From Streptomyces monashensis (lineage in GTDB: Bacteria > Actinomycetota > Actinomycetes > Streptomycetales > Streptomycetaceae), in contig NZ_MLYO01000009.1 of NCBI RefSeq assembly GCF_001866665.1, forward strand, positions 1 to 64,000: 64,000 bases of DNA. Direction: 5' to 3'. Both the position numbers and the translations under genes were made by a program. Positions within the stretch are counted from its first letter, which is position 1. Every line of letters begins with the position of its first letter. The notes below the pieces were generated by a model. That model ran no database searches and was not told where the DNA came from. It saw nothing but the letters and a program-made list of their open reading frames with translations. This document shows, piece by piece, positions 1 to 7,714 of the stretch.

Positions 1-1
1 C

Positions 2-25
2 GACGGCGGCGGCTGGGACGACTGA
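2..25 (+). CDS. 3' end of an upstream gene (partial)
   Basis: Only the last codons are inside the window: in frame 2 they read DGGGWDD followed by TGA at 23-25. A Gly/Asp/Trp-rich tail of this kind ends several Streptomyces membrane proteins, including the TPM-like protein at 55885 in this window. A strong hairpin begins 22 bases after the stop, which is what an expressed gene ending here would have. Nothing more can be said about function. Confidence 0.4.
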   Translation, partial: DGGGWDD

Positions 26-47
26 TCGGACGGCGGCACAGATGAGG

Positions 48-74
48 CCCCGGCCCGCCGCAATCGGGCCGGGG
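48..74 (+). terminator. GC-rich hairpin terminator
   Basis: Perfect 10-bp inverted repeat, CCCCGGCCCG (48-57) and CGGGCCGGGG (65-74), with a 7-base loop. There is no T-run, which is usual for Streptomyces. It sits just after the stop at 25. Confidence 0.6.
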
Positions 75-125
75 ACCCCGATCCCCACCATTGTCCGACA
101 ATCCGCACGCCGTACACGCATCACC

Positions 126-165
126 GGGCCCGGACACCAGGCGTCACACCCTGGTGCCCGGGCCC
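126..165. terminator. Long GC-rich inverted repeat, probable terminator
   Basis: Arms 126-141 and 150-165 pair over 16 positions with one mismatch around an 8-base loop. It lies between the convergent gene end at 25 and the response regulator ending at 336, so it may stop transcription from both sides. The remainder of 75-335 shows no gene that I can support. Confidence 0.5.
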
Positions 166-335
166 GTACCCGTCCTCCCGCGGACCGGCTCACCTGGGCG
201 TCTCCGCTCCTGACGACCTCGCGCCGGCACATCCGGCCGCCCCCTCGCCACCCGTTTTCCTCCCGGCGTTTCCCTCGCCCCCGAACGAGTGAGAAGGGGC
301 GCGGACCGCCGGAACCGGCTCGTCCGTCCGTGTGG

Positions 336-1013
336 TCAGTCCAGCCCGTGGTCGCGGGCGTAGCGGATGGCCGCGACGCGGTCGCGCGAGGCGGTCTTGG
401 TGAAGATCCGGTTGATGTGGGTCTTCACGGTGTTGCCGCTGAGGAAGAGCGTGTCGGCGATCTCGGCGTTGGTCATGCCCCGCGCCATCAGCGTGAGGAT
501 CTCCGCCTCACGACGGGTGAGTCCGTGCGGCAGCTCCCGGTCGGCGGCGTCCGGCCGCGCGGGCGGGCCGGTCCGGTGCGCGGCCGCGGCGAGCAGCGTG
601 GCGTGGACCTTGGGGTCGAGGACGGAGAGCCCCGCGACGGCACTGTGCAGGGTGCGGGCGATGTGCAGGCGGTCCGCGTCCTTGGTGAGGTAGGCGCGGG
701 CCCCGGCCCTGAGTGTCTCCAGGACGGAGGTGTCGTCGGCGTACGTGGTGAGCACGACGACGGCGACTTCGGGGTGTTCGGCGGTGAGCCGGCGGGTGGT
801 CTCGGTGCCGTCGAGCACCGGCATGTGCAGATCGAGCAGGATCGCGTCCGGGTGGTGCTCGGCGACCCGGTCGAGCGCCTGCCGGCCGTCGGACGCGGAA
901 GCGACGATGTCGATGTCCGGCAGCAGGCCGAGCATGAGGACCAGCCCCTCCCGGACGGTGGTCTGGTCGTCGGCGACGACCACCCGCAGCGGCCGGTCGG
1001 CCGGGGCGCTCAT
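336..1013 (-). CDS. NarL/FixJ-type response regulator
   Basis: Output half of the two-component system whose kinase lies just upstream. The receiver domain spans roughly residues 8-125, with the acidic pair at 15-16, the phospho-acceptor Asp near 61 (ILLDLHMP) and the conserved Lys near 111 (YLTKD). A LuxR-type helix-turn-helix follows at about 164-222 (LTRREAEILTLMARG). I prefer the ATG at 1013 to an in-frame start 27 bases upstream because it overlaps the kinase stop in an ATGA junction (1010-1013), which implies translational coupling. As the last gene of a three-gene operon headed by a membrane protein, it probably answers an envelope signal. The target genes cannot be read from the sequence. 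Confidence 0.93.
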   Translation of the reverse strand: MSAPADRPLRVVVADDQTTVREGLVLMLGLLPDIDIVASASDGRQALDRVAEHHPDAILLDLHMPVLDGTETTRRLTAEHPEVAVVVLTTYADDTSVLETLRAGARAYLTKDADRLHIARTLHSAVAGLSVLDPKVHATLLAAAAHRTGPPARPDAADRELPHGLTRREAEILTLMARGMTNAEIADTLFLSGNTVKTHINRIFTKTASRDRVAAIRYARDHGLD

Positions 1014-2251
1014 CGCGGCACCTCGGCACGCACGCACCACCGTCCGTCGCGTACCCCCGCGTCGAGGGTCCCGCCGAGCAGCAGGAGGCGCTCACGCATG
1101 CCGGTGAGGCCGTAGCCGGCGTCGACGGTGGCGAATTCCGGCCGGTCGCCGGTGCGCCCGGGGTCCGGGAGGGCGAGGGGGTTGTCGACGGTGAGGGTCA
1201 CGTGATCGGCCTTGTAGGCCAGGGTGACCTCCACCGGCTGCGCGGGGGCGTGTTTGGCGGCGTTGGTCAGGGCTTCCTGCGCGGTACGGAAGAGGGGCAG
1301 TGCCTGGTCCGGGGAGAGCGGCGCGGGCTCGCCCTCGACTCTCAGCCGTACCGCACCGCCGTGCCGCTGCCGGTGGGTGTCCGCCGCCGTGGCCAGTTCC
1401 TCGTCGAGCGGTGCGATGTCGGCACGCAGGGCGTGCACCGCGCGGCGGGTCTCGGTGAGCCCGTCGGCGGTCAGCCGCCTGGCCTCGGCGAGTACGGTGA
1501 CGGCCCGGTCGATGTCCTGATGGTCCGTCAACAGGGCGTCGGCGGCCTGGATCTGGATGCTCAGCGCGCCGAGCGAATGGGCCAGGACGTCGTGGATCTC
1601 GCGGGCGATCCGGGTGCGTTCGTCCAGGACGGCGACCCGGCGCTGCTCGGCGCGGAGGAGTTCGCTCTGGGCGAGCAGGGCGGCCGACTGCTCGGCGCGC
1701 ACCCGGTAGGCGCGCCGGTTGTGACTGGCGATCAGCACCATCACCACCAGCGCCGGATAGCCCAGTGCGAGCCCGTCGCTCGCCCCGGCGACCAGGACCC
1801 CGGTCTCGATGGCGACCACCGTGCCGCCCGCCACCGCCCAGCCCACGGGAAGAATCGACTCAGTGCCCAGGTCCATGATGATCATCAGCGAGATCGCCAC
1901 GAGCGGTCCGGTGTGCACGAAGGCGCTGGCATAGCCGCAGACCACGGCGGCGACGGCGAAGAGGCCCTGGATCAGCGGCAGTTGCCCGGCAGGGCGCTCG
2001 CCGAAGGCCTCGGTGAGCCCCCACAGCAGCAGGGCCAGTCCGCCGATCGCGTACGCGACCACGGCCCAGGCCGTCGCCCCGGCCCCCGGGCCCGTGAACG
2101 CCACCACGCCGACGAACACGTACGCGCCGCTCCTGAGCAACCATGACACCGTACGCAGCACATGCGCAGGATACCGATGCGACGGCCCTACGGCGGCTTC
2201 CGGGCAGTTCGCCTCTTCAAGGACCGCGGGACGCGGTCCCGTTCCGGTCAT
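1010..2251 (-). CDS. Membrane sensor histidine kinase (NarL-partner type)
   Basis: Autophosphorylating sensor kinase of 413 residues. The N-terminal half carries about five or six hydrophobic segments (roughly residues 35-185). A dimerisation/phospho-acceptor helix follows, with the H-box at 218-224 (REIHDVLAHS; His near 220), typical of the HisKA_3 group that pairs with LuxR-type regulators, then a HATPase domain with an N-box (EALTNAAKHA) and a G-box (YGLTGMRERL). The start overlaps the preceding membrane-protein stop by four bases (ATGA, 2248-2251) and its own stop overlaps the regulator start, so the three genes are one coupled operon. There is no recognisable extracellular sensor domain, so the signal may be sensed within the membrane or through the upstream membrane protein. 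Confidence 0.93.
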   Translation of the reverse strand: MTGTGPRPAVLEEANCPEAAVGPSHRYPAHVLRTVSWLLRSGAYVFVGVVAFTGPGAGATAWAVVAYAIGGLALLLWGLTEAFGERPAGQLPLIQGLFAVAAVVCGYASAFVHTGPLVAISLMIIMDLGTESILPVGWAVAGGTVVAIETGVLVAGASDGLALGYPALVVMVLIASHNRRAYRVRAEQSAALLAQSELLRAEQRRVAVLDERTRIAREIHDVLAHSLGALSIQIQAADALLTDHQDIDRAVTVLAEARRLTADGLTETRRAVHALRADIAPLDEELATAADTHRQRHGGAVRLRVEGEPAPLSPDQALPLFRTAQEALTNAAKHAPAQPVEVTLAYKADHVTLTVDNPLALPDPGRTGDRPEFATVDAGYGLTGMRERLLLLGGTLDAGVRDGRWCVRAEVPR

Positions 2252-2913
2252 CGCCGGATCCGGCGGCGGGCCCGGTCGCGGTGCCGGTCCCGGTCATGCG
2301 GGATGTCTCGCTCCGAGCGGGTGCAGGGCCTCGTCGTGCGGGGGTACGCGGGCCGGTGCGCACCGGTGGTGGGCGGCGCTGCGGCGTCCCGGTCGAAGCG
2401 GTCCGCCAGGGCGCCGCGCACGTCGAAGGAGCGGCCGTCCCTCTCCGGAGCGAACGGCACGCCGGAGGCGAGGGCGCGCGGCGTGACGACGGCTGCCTGG
2501 CCGAGCCGGTTGACCCCCAGCAGCAGCAGAATCGGCGCCGAGGAGCCCGCCACGTGGGCGTGGAGCGCCGTGGCGACGAACGTCATGACGACCCGTGAGG
2601 CCACCAGCGCGAGCCACAGCCACAGCCCGCGCACCGGCATACGGGCCCACAACACGCCGTCGCGTGGCCGCAGTCGGATCAGCGCCCCCTGGGCTCCTCC
2701 GATGCCGGCCGCGATCACCGCGCTGATCACGAGGCACGCGAGATCGGTCGTCGTGAGGTGGCGGCCGCTCTTGCCGAGGCTGGTGAAACCGATGACGGCC
2801 AGGATCGCGGGCAGCAGGATCAGCCGCTTGGCGCGCAGTGGCTCACCGCTCAGCTGACGCACGATGACGAAGATCACGACACCGACCGCGGCCAGTACGT
2901 GCAGGACGTTCAC
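2248..2913 (-). CDS. Multi-pass membrane protein heading the two-component operon
   Basis: Protein of 221 residues with about four hydrophobic segments in its first 150 residues and a basic, Pro/Arg-rich tail. Its arrangement and residues such as RLILLPAILAVIGF resemble the DUF1453/CcdC-like membrane proteins of Streptomyces; this assignment is by eye only. It overlaps the histidine kinase start by four bases, so it is co-translated with it. Inference: it could be a sensory accessory to the kinase or the main target of the system. A structurally similar membrane protein (3177-3704) is transcribed in the opposite direction across a shared promoter region containing a large inverted repeat. Confidence 0.8.
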   Translation of the reverse strand: MNVLHVLAAVGVVIFVIVRQLSGEPLRAKRLILLPAILAVIGFTSLGKSGRHLTTTDLACLVISAVIAAGIGGAQGALIRLRPRDGVLWARMPVRGLWLWLALVASRVVMTFVATALHAHVAGSSAPILLLLGVNRLGQAAVVTPRALASGVPFAPERDGRSFDVRGALADRFDRDAAAPPTTGAHRPAYPRTTRPCTRSERDIPHDRDRHRDRARRRIRR

Positions 2914-2979
2914 CTGAGAGCTCCCCTCGGGGCGCCGGTCGGACCGGATGTCCGCCGGCTCGCGCCGACGCTATGCGGG

Positions 2980-3019
2980 CCCGCACGTCACCGCGTCACC
3001 CCTGGCGGTGACGTGCGGG
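2980..3019. promoter_or_regulatory. 15-bp perfect inverted repeat between two divergent membrane-protein genes
   Basis: Arms CCCGCACGTCACCGC (2980-2994) and GCGGTGACGTGCGGG (3005-3019) are exact reverse complements with a 10-base spacer. The core GTCACC/GGTGAC recurs inside the spacer (2995-3000) and again at about 3019-3024, and a GTCACCCC copy lies near 3075-3082. Because the flanking genes diverge, a simple terminator is unlikely. A regulator-binding site serving both promoters, or a structured 5' leader, is more plausible. Confidence 0.55.
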
Positions 3020-3176
3020 GTGACGCCGGCGTCCGCCACCGGTACCAGCGCTCGGCGCCGAGGATCACCCCGGACGTCACCCCCTGCCACGGCGCGCACG
3101 ACCGCCCCGGACACGAGCCTGGACGGGCCGGCCGCACACCCCGGCCCGGCCGTCCACCGAGAGAGGCTCGTGTCCC

Positions 3177-3704
3177 ATGTCCACCCTCACCCAAGCCATG
3201 ATCATCAACGGTGCGGTCCTGATCGCCGTCCTGGAGGCGGACCTCGGACCCCACCGCAGGATCGGCAGGCTGCGTATCCTGCGGCCGGCGCTGATGGCCG
3301 GCGCGATCGTCCCGCTCTTCGTCAAGAGCCCGGCCACACACGGTTTCGGCCTGGCGCTCGAACTCACCGCCACGCTCGCGGGGTTGCTCGTCGGCCTGCT
3401 GGCGATGGCCTTCACCACCGTCTACCGCAGCCCCACCACCGGCGGGCCGGTCAGCCGGGCGGGGTTCGCCTACGCGGCGCTGTGGACCGTGGTGATCGGT
3501 GCGCGAGCCGCCTTCTCCTACGGCTCCGCGCACTGGTTCGCCCCGCAGCTGGGCCGCTGGATGACCGAGCACCAGGTGACCGCCGACGCCCTCACCGACG
3601 CGCTGCTGCTCATGGCCGTAGCGATGACACTCACCCGCACCCTCGGCCTCGCCGCACGGGCGATGACGGCCGGCCGCCGGACGCTGAGCGCCGCGGCCGA
3701 ATAG
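3177..3704 (+). CDS. Multi-pass membrane protein, divergent from the two-component operon
   Basis: Protein of 175 residues with about five hydrophobic segments (for example around residues 8-22, 38-50, 60-80, 95-112 and 138-158). The short charged loop after the first helix (DLGPHRRIGRLRILRP) resembles that of the membrane protein at 2248-2913, so the two may be distant paralogues of a DUF1453-like family. The ATG follows a GAGAGG ribosome binding site. It shares a 263-base divergent promoter region, holding a 15-bp inverted repeat, with the kinase operon and could be its regulatory target. No catalytic motif is visible. Confidence 0.75.
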   Translation: MSTLTQAMIINGAVLIAVLEADLGPHRRIGRLRILRPALMAGAIVPLFVKSPATHGFGLALELTATLAGLLVGLLAMAFTTVYRSPTTGGPVSRAGFAYAALWTVVIGARAAFSYGSAHWFAPQLGRWMTEHQVTADALTDALLLMAVAMTLTRTLGLAARAMTAGRRTLSAAAE

Positions 3705-3956
3705 CGTCCCGCGGCCCGCACCGCGTGCCCGCGGCCGATCCCCGAGGGGATGGCATCGCCCATGCCGGTCACCGCCCGTTCCGCCCGCTCGGACCCCGTG
3801 GCCCCGGGCACCGCCGAGCGGGCCCCGCGGCGCCTGTGGCGGCCGGTCCCGCCGCGTCGGCCTCCTGCCTCACCTCTGCACCTCTACCGTTTGCACCTCT
3901 ACCGTTTCCATCGTTCTCCACTCGCCCGTGCGCGTCGCGCCGAGGATCTCCGAAGA

Positions 3957-5204
3957 TCAGGGAGCCCCGCCCGGCACGGCAGCGCGGGGGCCGACCGCCG
4001 GCGGGCACCATTCGAAGAGCTGGATGGTGACGTCGTCGCGCAGCTGGTCGCGCTGGTAGTCGAGGACGGCGTGGATGAGCAGCCGCAGCACCTCGGCCGG
4101 GTGCTGGCCCGCGGCGTTGGAGCGGATGATGAAGTCGGTGAACCGGTCGAGGCCGAACTCCGCGCCGTCCGCGTCGCGCGCCTCCACGACCCCGTCGGTG
4201 TAGAGCAGGACGCAGTCGCCCGGTTCCAGGACCGTCTCGTGGACCTGCCGGACGGCCGGGGCGAGCAGGCCGGCCAGGCCGATCGGCGGCTGCGGCGGAC
4301 TGTCCAGCGCCCCGGCGAGCACCCGCTCGGCACGGATCAGCAGCGGCGGGGGGTGCCCGCAGTTGACCCAGCGCAGCACCCCGGTCTCGGCGTCGAGCCG
4401 GCACACCACGCCGGTGCAGAAATGGTCGGGCAGCCAGCGGGCGAGCGCCTGGTCCACGGCGCCGACGACGTCGGCGAGGTCGCCCCCGCCCCGGCGGGCG
4501 TTCCGGGCCGCCGCCATGGCGACCGAGGTGCTCAGGCCGGCGGCCAGATCGTGCCCCATGGAGTCGAGGATCATGGTGTGCAGCACGTTCTTGACCACCG
4601 AGTGGTCGAAGGCGTCGCCGGCGATGTCGTACGCCGGCTCCAGGACCGCGGTAGACACGCACCTGCGGCTGCCCACGGTGTGAGGGGGCAGGAACGCGCG
4701 CAGCATCTCGGCGGGCAGCCCCATCGACATGGTCCGGGTGCGGCCGGCGAGCCAGTCGCTGTAGGTGCGCTTGGAGGTGACCAGCATCGCGAACAGGTGG
4801 GAGAGCATCCGGCAGCGGCCCAGCCGAACCCGGTCGGGCGATACGGCCCGCACCCCCAGTACGCCCAGCCGCTCCGCTCCGTCGACCAGGGGCGTCCAGA
4901 CGGTCACGCCGTCGTCGCCGTTGACGACCCGGGGAGAGACCGTGCGGTAGGCCCAGCCGGCCGGCGAGCGGTCCACCGGCAGCGGCCGCAAGGCCTCGTC
5001 GAGGGGGACGAGCAGCCGTTGTTGCAGGTCGACGAGGTAGACCAGCGCGGTGTCCAGGCCGAGGGCCGAGGCACACCGGTTCGCCAGGGCCGGCAGTTCG
5101 AAGGGCAGGGCCGACTGCGCCTCGATGATCAGCTTCTCCAGCAGATCCTCGTCGACGGCGGTGTCGGGACCGGAGAACGCGTGCGGCGGATCCGACACGG
5201 TCAT
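3957..5204 (-). CDS. PP2C/SpoIIE-type Ser/Thr phosphatase with GAF-like N-terminus
   Basis: Protein of 415 residues. The first 150 residues form a GAF-like sensory region; the PP2C (SpoIIE/RsbU) domain follows at about 190-390. Metal-binding motifs of the phosphatase are present: YDIAGDAFD, ILDSMGHDLAAG, YTDGVVEARD and RDDVTIQL. Proteins of this type dephosphorylate anti-anti-sigma factors in partner-switching pathways. The ATG at 5204 is chosen over one 54 bases upstream because a GAAGGGG ribosome binding site lies about four to ten bases before it. The next gene upstream on the same strand (5567-6145) codes for a HATPase anti-sigma-like protein, which fits the same regulatory theme, although 362 bases separate them. 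Confidence 0.92.
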   Translation of the reverse strand: MTVSDPPHAFSGPDTAVDEDLLEKLIIEAQSALPFELPALANRCASALGLDTALVYLVDLQQRLLVPLDEALRPLPVDRSPAGWAYRTVSPRVVNGDDGVTVWTPLVDGAERLGVLGVRAVSPDRVRLGRCRMLSHLFAMLVTSKRTYSDWLAGRTRTMSMGLPAEMLRAFLPPHTVGSRRCVSTAVLEPAYDIAGDAFDHSVVKNVLHTMILDSMGHDLAAGLSTSVAMAAARNARRGGGDLADVVGAVDQALARWLPDHFCTGVVCRLDAETGVLRWVNCGHPPPLLIRAERVLAGALDSPPQPPIGLAGLLAPAVRQVHETVLEPGDCVLLYTDGVVEARDADGAEFGLDRFTDFIIRSNAAGQHPAEVLRLLIHAVLDYQRDQLRDDVTIQLFEWCPPAVGPRAAVPGGAP

Positions 5205-5566
5205 CACCCCTTCCGCGCCCAGTCTCACACCGCTTCCGTCCTCTCTCAGGTCAGGCACGCACGATCACGGCGGGCAGGGGCGGCAGCCGGGTCGGTCGGC
5301 CGGTGCCCGCCCTCGCCGCGAGCGGACACGCCCCGCCGAGGTCCTGGCCGAGACGGTGGACCGGACGACGGCATCTCCACCTGGCCGACCGGGCAGTCGC
5401 GGCATCGGTTCACCGGGGATCCGGCCGTACGACTCGCCGACGCGCTGACCGACGTGAAGCACCGCCGAAGGTGAGCCACTGCACGGGGCCGTTCCCCCAG
5501 CGCGGCCGCCGGGCGGCGGCGCTGGACCTGGACACCCGCACCGGCTCAGACGGCCGAGCCGCACCG
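5205..5566. other. Intergenic, no supported gene
   Basis: Open frames exist on both strands, but none has a ribosome binding site, consistent third-position GC and a recognisable protein together. It probably holds the promoter of the phosphatase gene at 5204. Confidence 0.5.
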
Positions 5567-6145
5567 TCACCGTGTCTCCGGCACGTCCGGGAACCGGCCC
5601 CCGGACCGCAGCTCGAACCAGACGCTCTTGCCGGTGGCCGTCCGTCTGCTGCCCCAGGCGTCCGCGAGCAGGTCGATCAGTTCCGTGCCGCGGCCGCCCT
5701 CGGCGTCCGGGTCGACGGCACCGCGCACGGGACCGGTGGACTCGGTGTCCTCGACCTCGCACAACAGGCGGCCCTGGCGCAGCTGGAGATTGAGCCTGAG
5801 CGGACCCCGCGTGTGGCGCAGGGCATTGGTGACCAGCTCGCTGACCAGCAGCTCCGCGGTGTCGGCGAGGTCACCGACCGCCCAGTCGGTCAGCTGCTCG
5901 GTCACCAGCCGCCGGGCTCGGCCCGCCGAGATCGGTTCCCGCCGCAAGGGCCAGGAGGCGTCCCAGGCGGTGGGCCGGCCGCGGGGAGCGTCCAGCGGAC
6001 GCAGCGGTGCCAGCGTGCGGGACCACATGGCCCACTGCCTCGCGAACCACGACGGCGCGGCACTGCGGGACGACCCGCTCTCCCGGTGACGGGCGAGGGT
6101 ACGGCCGACGGGACGGCCGACTGTGTCGATGGCGTCGGTGGCCAT
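5567..6145 (-). CDS. ATP-binding anti-sigma-factor-like protein (HATPase_c_2)
   Basis: Protein of 192 residues belonging to the RsbW/SpoIIAB-like single-domain ATPases that are very numerous in Streptomyces. About 70 residues of Arg/Pro-rich N-terminal extension precede the HATPase fold at 75-185. The N-box (ELLVSELVTNALRHT), the D-box region (CEVEDTES) and the G-box (EGGRGTELIDLLADAWG) are all present, so ATP binding should be intact. The ATG at 6145 has an AAGGA site upstream; an open frame continues further upstream but has no better start. It faces the TetR gene at 6343 across a short promoter region with two palindromes, so both genes may respond to the same repressor. Confidence 0.9.
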   Translation of the reverse strand: MATDAIDTVGRPVGRTLARHRESGSSRSAAPSWFARQWAMWSRTLAPLRPLDAPRGRPTAWDASWPLRREPISAGRARRLVTEQLTDWAVGDLADTAELLVSELVTNALRHTRGPLRLNLQLRQGRLLCEVEDTESTGPVRGAVDPDAEGGRGTELIDLLADAWGSRRTATGKSVWFELRSGGRFPDVPETR

Positions 6146-6216
6146 GGCGATCAGTCCTTCGAGGCTGGTGGAGAGCGGCCACGGGATACGCGCCGGCCAC
6201 TGGCCGGACCCGTACA

Positions 6217-6260
6217 TGTAGCAACCGCTACACCCAAATATAGACGTAACGGCTGCTACA
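6217..6260. promoter_or_regulatory. Paired palindromic operators, probable TetR-family binding sites
   Basis: The site at 6217-6232 reads TGTAGCAACCGCTACA, with perfect 6-bp arms (TGTAGC/GCTACA). On the minus strand, 6260-6245 reads TGTAGCAGCCGTTACG, identical at 13 of 16 positions. Two inverted near-copies 12 bases apart, in a locally AT-richer divergent promoter region directly in front of a TetR-family gene, are what an autoregulated TetR operator pair looks like. Confidence 0.7.
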
Positions 6261-6342
6261 GTAAAGAGCAGCCCAAAGTTCTCAAAAGTCAGTAATCGGT
6301 CATCGATTACCGGAGCGTCCCTCACGCGTCCAGGAGCCCCGC

Positions 6343-6984
6343 ATGCCCCGCCCGCCCGACCCGGCCAAACGGCGCGCCCTTCTCGACCGTGTCCGCGCCT
6401 ACGCACTGCGCAACGGCCTCACGGATCTCTCCCTGCGCCCGCTGGCCCGGGCCCTCGGCACCAGCGACCGCATGCTCCTGTACTACTTCGGCACCAAGGA
6501 ACGCATGATCGCCGAAGCGCTCGCCCTCTTCGAACGCCGCCCCCTCCTCCGCGTCCGCACCGCGCTCGAGACGACCGGCTCCCCCACGGACCCCGCGGGC
6601 CTGCGCCGCTTCATGGAGGAACTGTGGCGACAGTTCGGCGAACCCGACGTACGCGCCGCGCTCCCCCTCTACCTGGAGGTCATGAGCGCCAGCGTGCTCC
6701 ACCCGGACCGCTACGGACCCGTCATGCGCGACATCGTCACCGAGTGGACGGACCTGCTCACGTCGGTCTTCCACGGCCTGGGCATGAACCGGGACCAGGC
6801 CCTGACCCAGGCCACCGTCCTCACCGACGCCTGCCTCGGTCTCCTCATGGCCCCCCTGGCCAACGGCCATTGGGCACAGGCCGACACCGCCTTCCACGCC
6901 CTCCTCGACGCCCTCGAACCCGGCTGGCGCATCCCGGAGAGCACACGGACGTCGGCGGATTCGACAGCACGGACGGCGAACTGA
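6343..6984 (+). CDS. TetR/AcrR-family transcriptional regulator
   Basis: Protein of 213 residues. The N-terminal helix-turn-helix is clear at about 25-65 (LSLRPLARALGTSDRMLLYY, then FGTKERMIAEA), followed by an all-helical ligand-binding and dimerisation domain. The ligand cannot be told from sequence. The ATG at 6343 is the first codon of the conserved fold; only a weak ribosome binding site is visible (CAGGAG about nine bases before it). The divergent promoter region upstream has two near-identical 16-bp palindromes that are probably its operators, suggesting autorepression and possibly control of the ATPase gene at 6145. Confidence 0.93.
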   Translation: MPRPPDPAKRRALLDRVRAYALRNGLTDLSLRPLARALGTSDRMLLYYFGTKERMIAEALALFERRPLLRVRTALETTGSPTDPAGLRRFMEELWRQFGEPDVRAALPLYLEVMSASVLHPDRYGPVMRDIVTEWTDLLTSVFHGLGMNRDQALTQATVLTDACLGLLMAPLANGHWAQADTAFHALLDALEPGWRIPESTRTSADSTARTAN

Positions 6985-7095
6985 TATCGCCACGGAGCTG
7001 AGGGAGAATCAGAAAGCTTTCCACTCCGATCAGTTGGGGCAACTTCTTACCCGACGCACACCCATAAGTTTTCAACATCTCTCTAAAATCTCGGC

Positions 7096-7608
7096 ATGGG
7101 CATCCTCATACCTGGGCTCGCTCCGTCACTCGTGTGCGTGCTGACCTTCGCCGTGATCTTCGCCTGTCTGTCCAAGATCCTTCTCCCGAGGATCAACAAC
7201 GTACTGGCTGAACGCCGGGACGCCATCGAGGGTCAGCGGGAACTGGCCGAGCGGACGACGATCGAGGCCGGTGAGGTCCTCGCCGAGTACCGCGAGGAAC
7301 TGGCGGACGCCCGGCACGAGGCGGCACGCCTGCGTCAGGAAGCCCTGGAGCAGGGCGCTCGGCTGATCGCCGAGACGCGTGCCGAGGCGCTGCGGGAACG
7401 CGAGGCGATGACGACCGAAGCGCAGGCCCGGATCGCGGCCGACCGGGCGCTCGCGAAAACAGAGCTTCACGGTGCCGTCGTGTCACTGGCCACGGAGTTG
7501 GCCGGGCGGGTGATCGGCGAACCCATCGACAGCGTCGTCCGGGAGAGCGACGTCGTGGACCGCTTCTTCTCGGACCTCGACGACCGGAGCACGGCAGGTC
7601 TGCAGTAA
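7096..7608 (+). CDS. atpF: Orphan F0 ATP synthase subunit b-like protein
   Basis: Protein of 170 residues with the architecture of the F0 b subunit: one N-terminal membrane segment (about 8-27) and then a long, highly charged helix (about 30-150) that in ATP synthase forms the peripheral stalk. It keeps the b-family signature of alternating Arg/Glu/Ala repeats (LAERRDAIEGQ, ARLRQEALEQGARLIAE) and a C-terminal delta-contacting-like stretch (GRVIGEP). No other atp gene is in the window, so this is a stand-alone paralogue rather than part of the atp operon. No good ribosome binding site precedes the ATG. It could be a spare stator subunit or a stalk-like protein with another role. Confidence 0.8.
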   Translation: MGILIPGLAPSLVCVLTFAVIFACLSKILLPRINNVLAERRDAIEGQRELAERTTIEAGEVLAEYREELADARHEAARLRQEALEQGARLIAETRAEALREREAMTTEAQARIAADRALAKTELHGAVVSLATELAGRVIGEPIDSVVRESDVVDRFFSDLDDRSTAGLQ

Positions 7609-7714
7609 TCACCTTGTACCGGGGAGCTCGGGGGTGCCGGGGGTGGCGGTCCGGCGGGCCTTCGACGGCGCCGACCGGTCCCGGACCAGCCACGTCGGGT
7701 CGACGCCGGCATCG

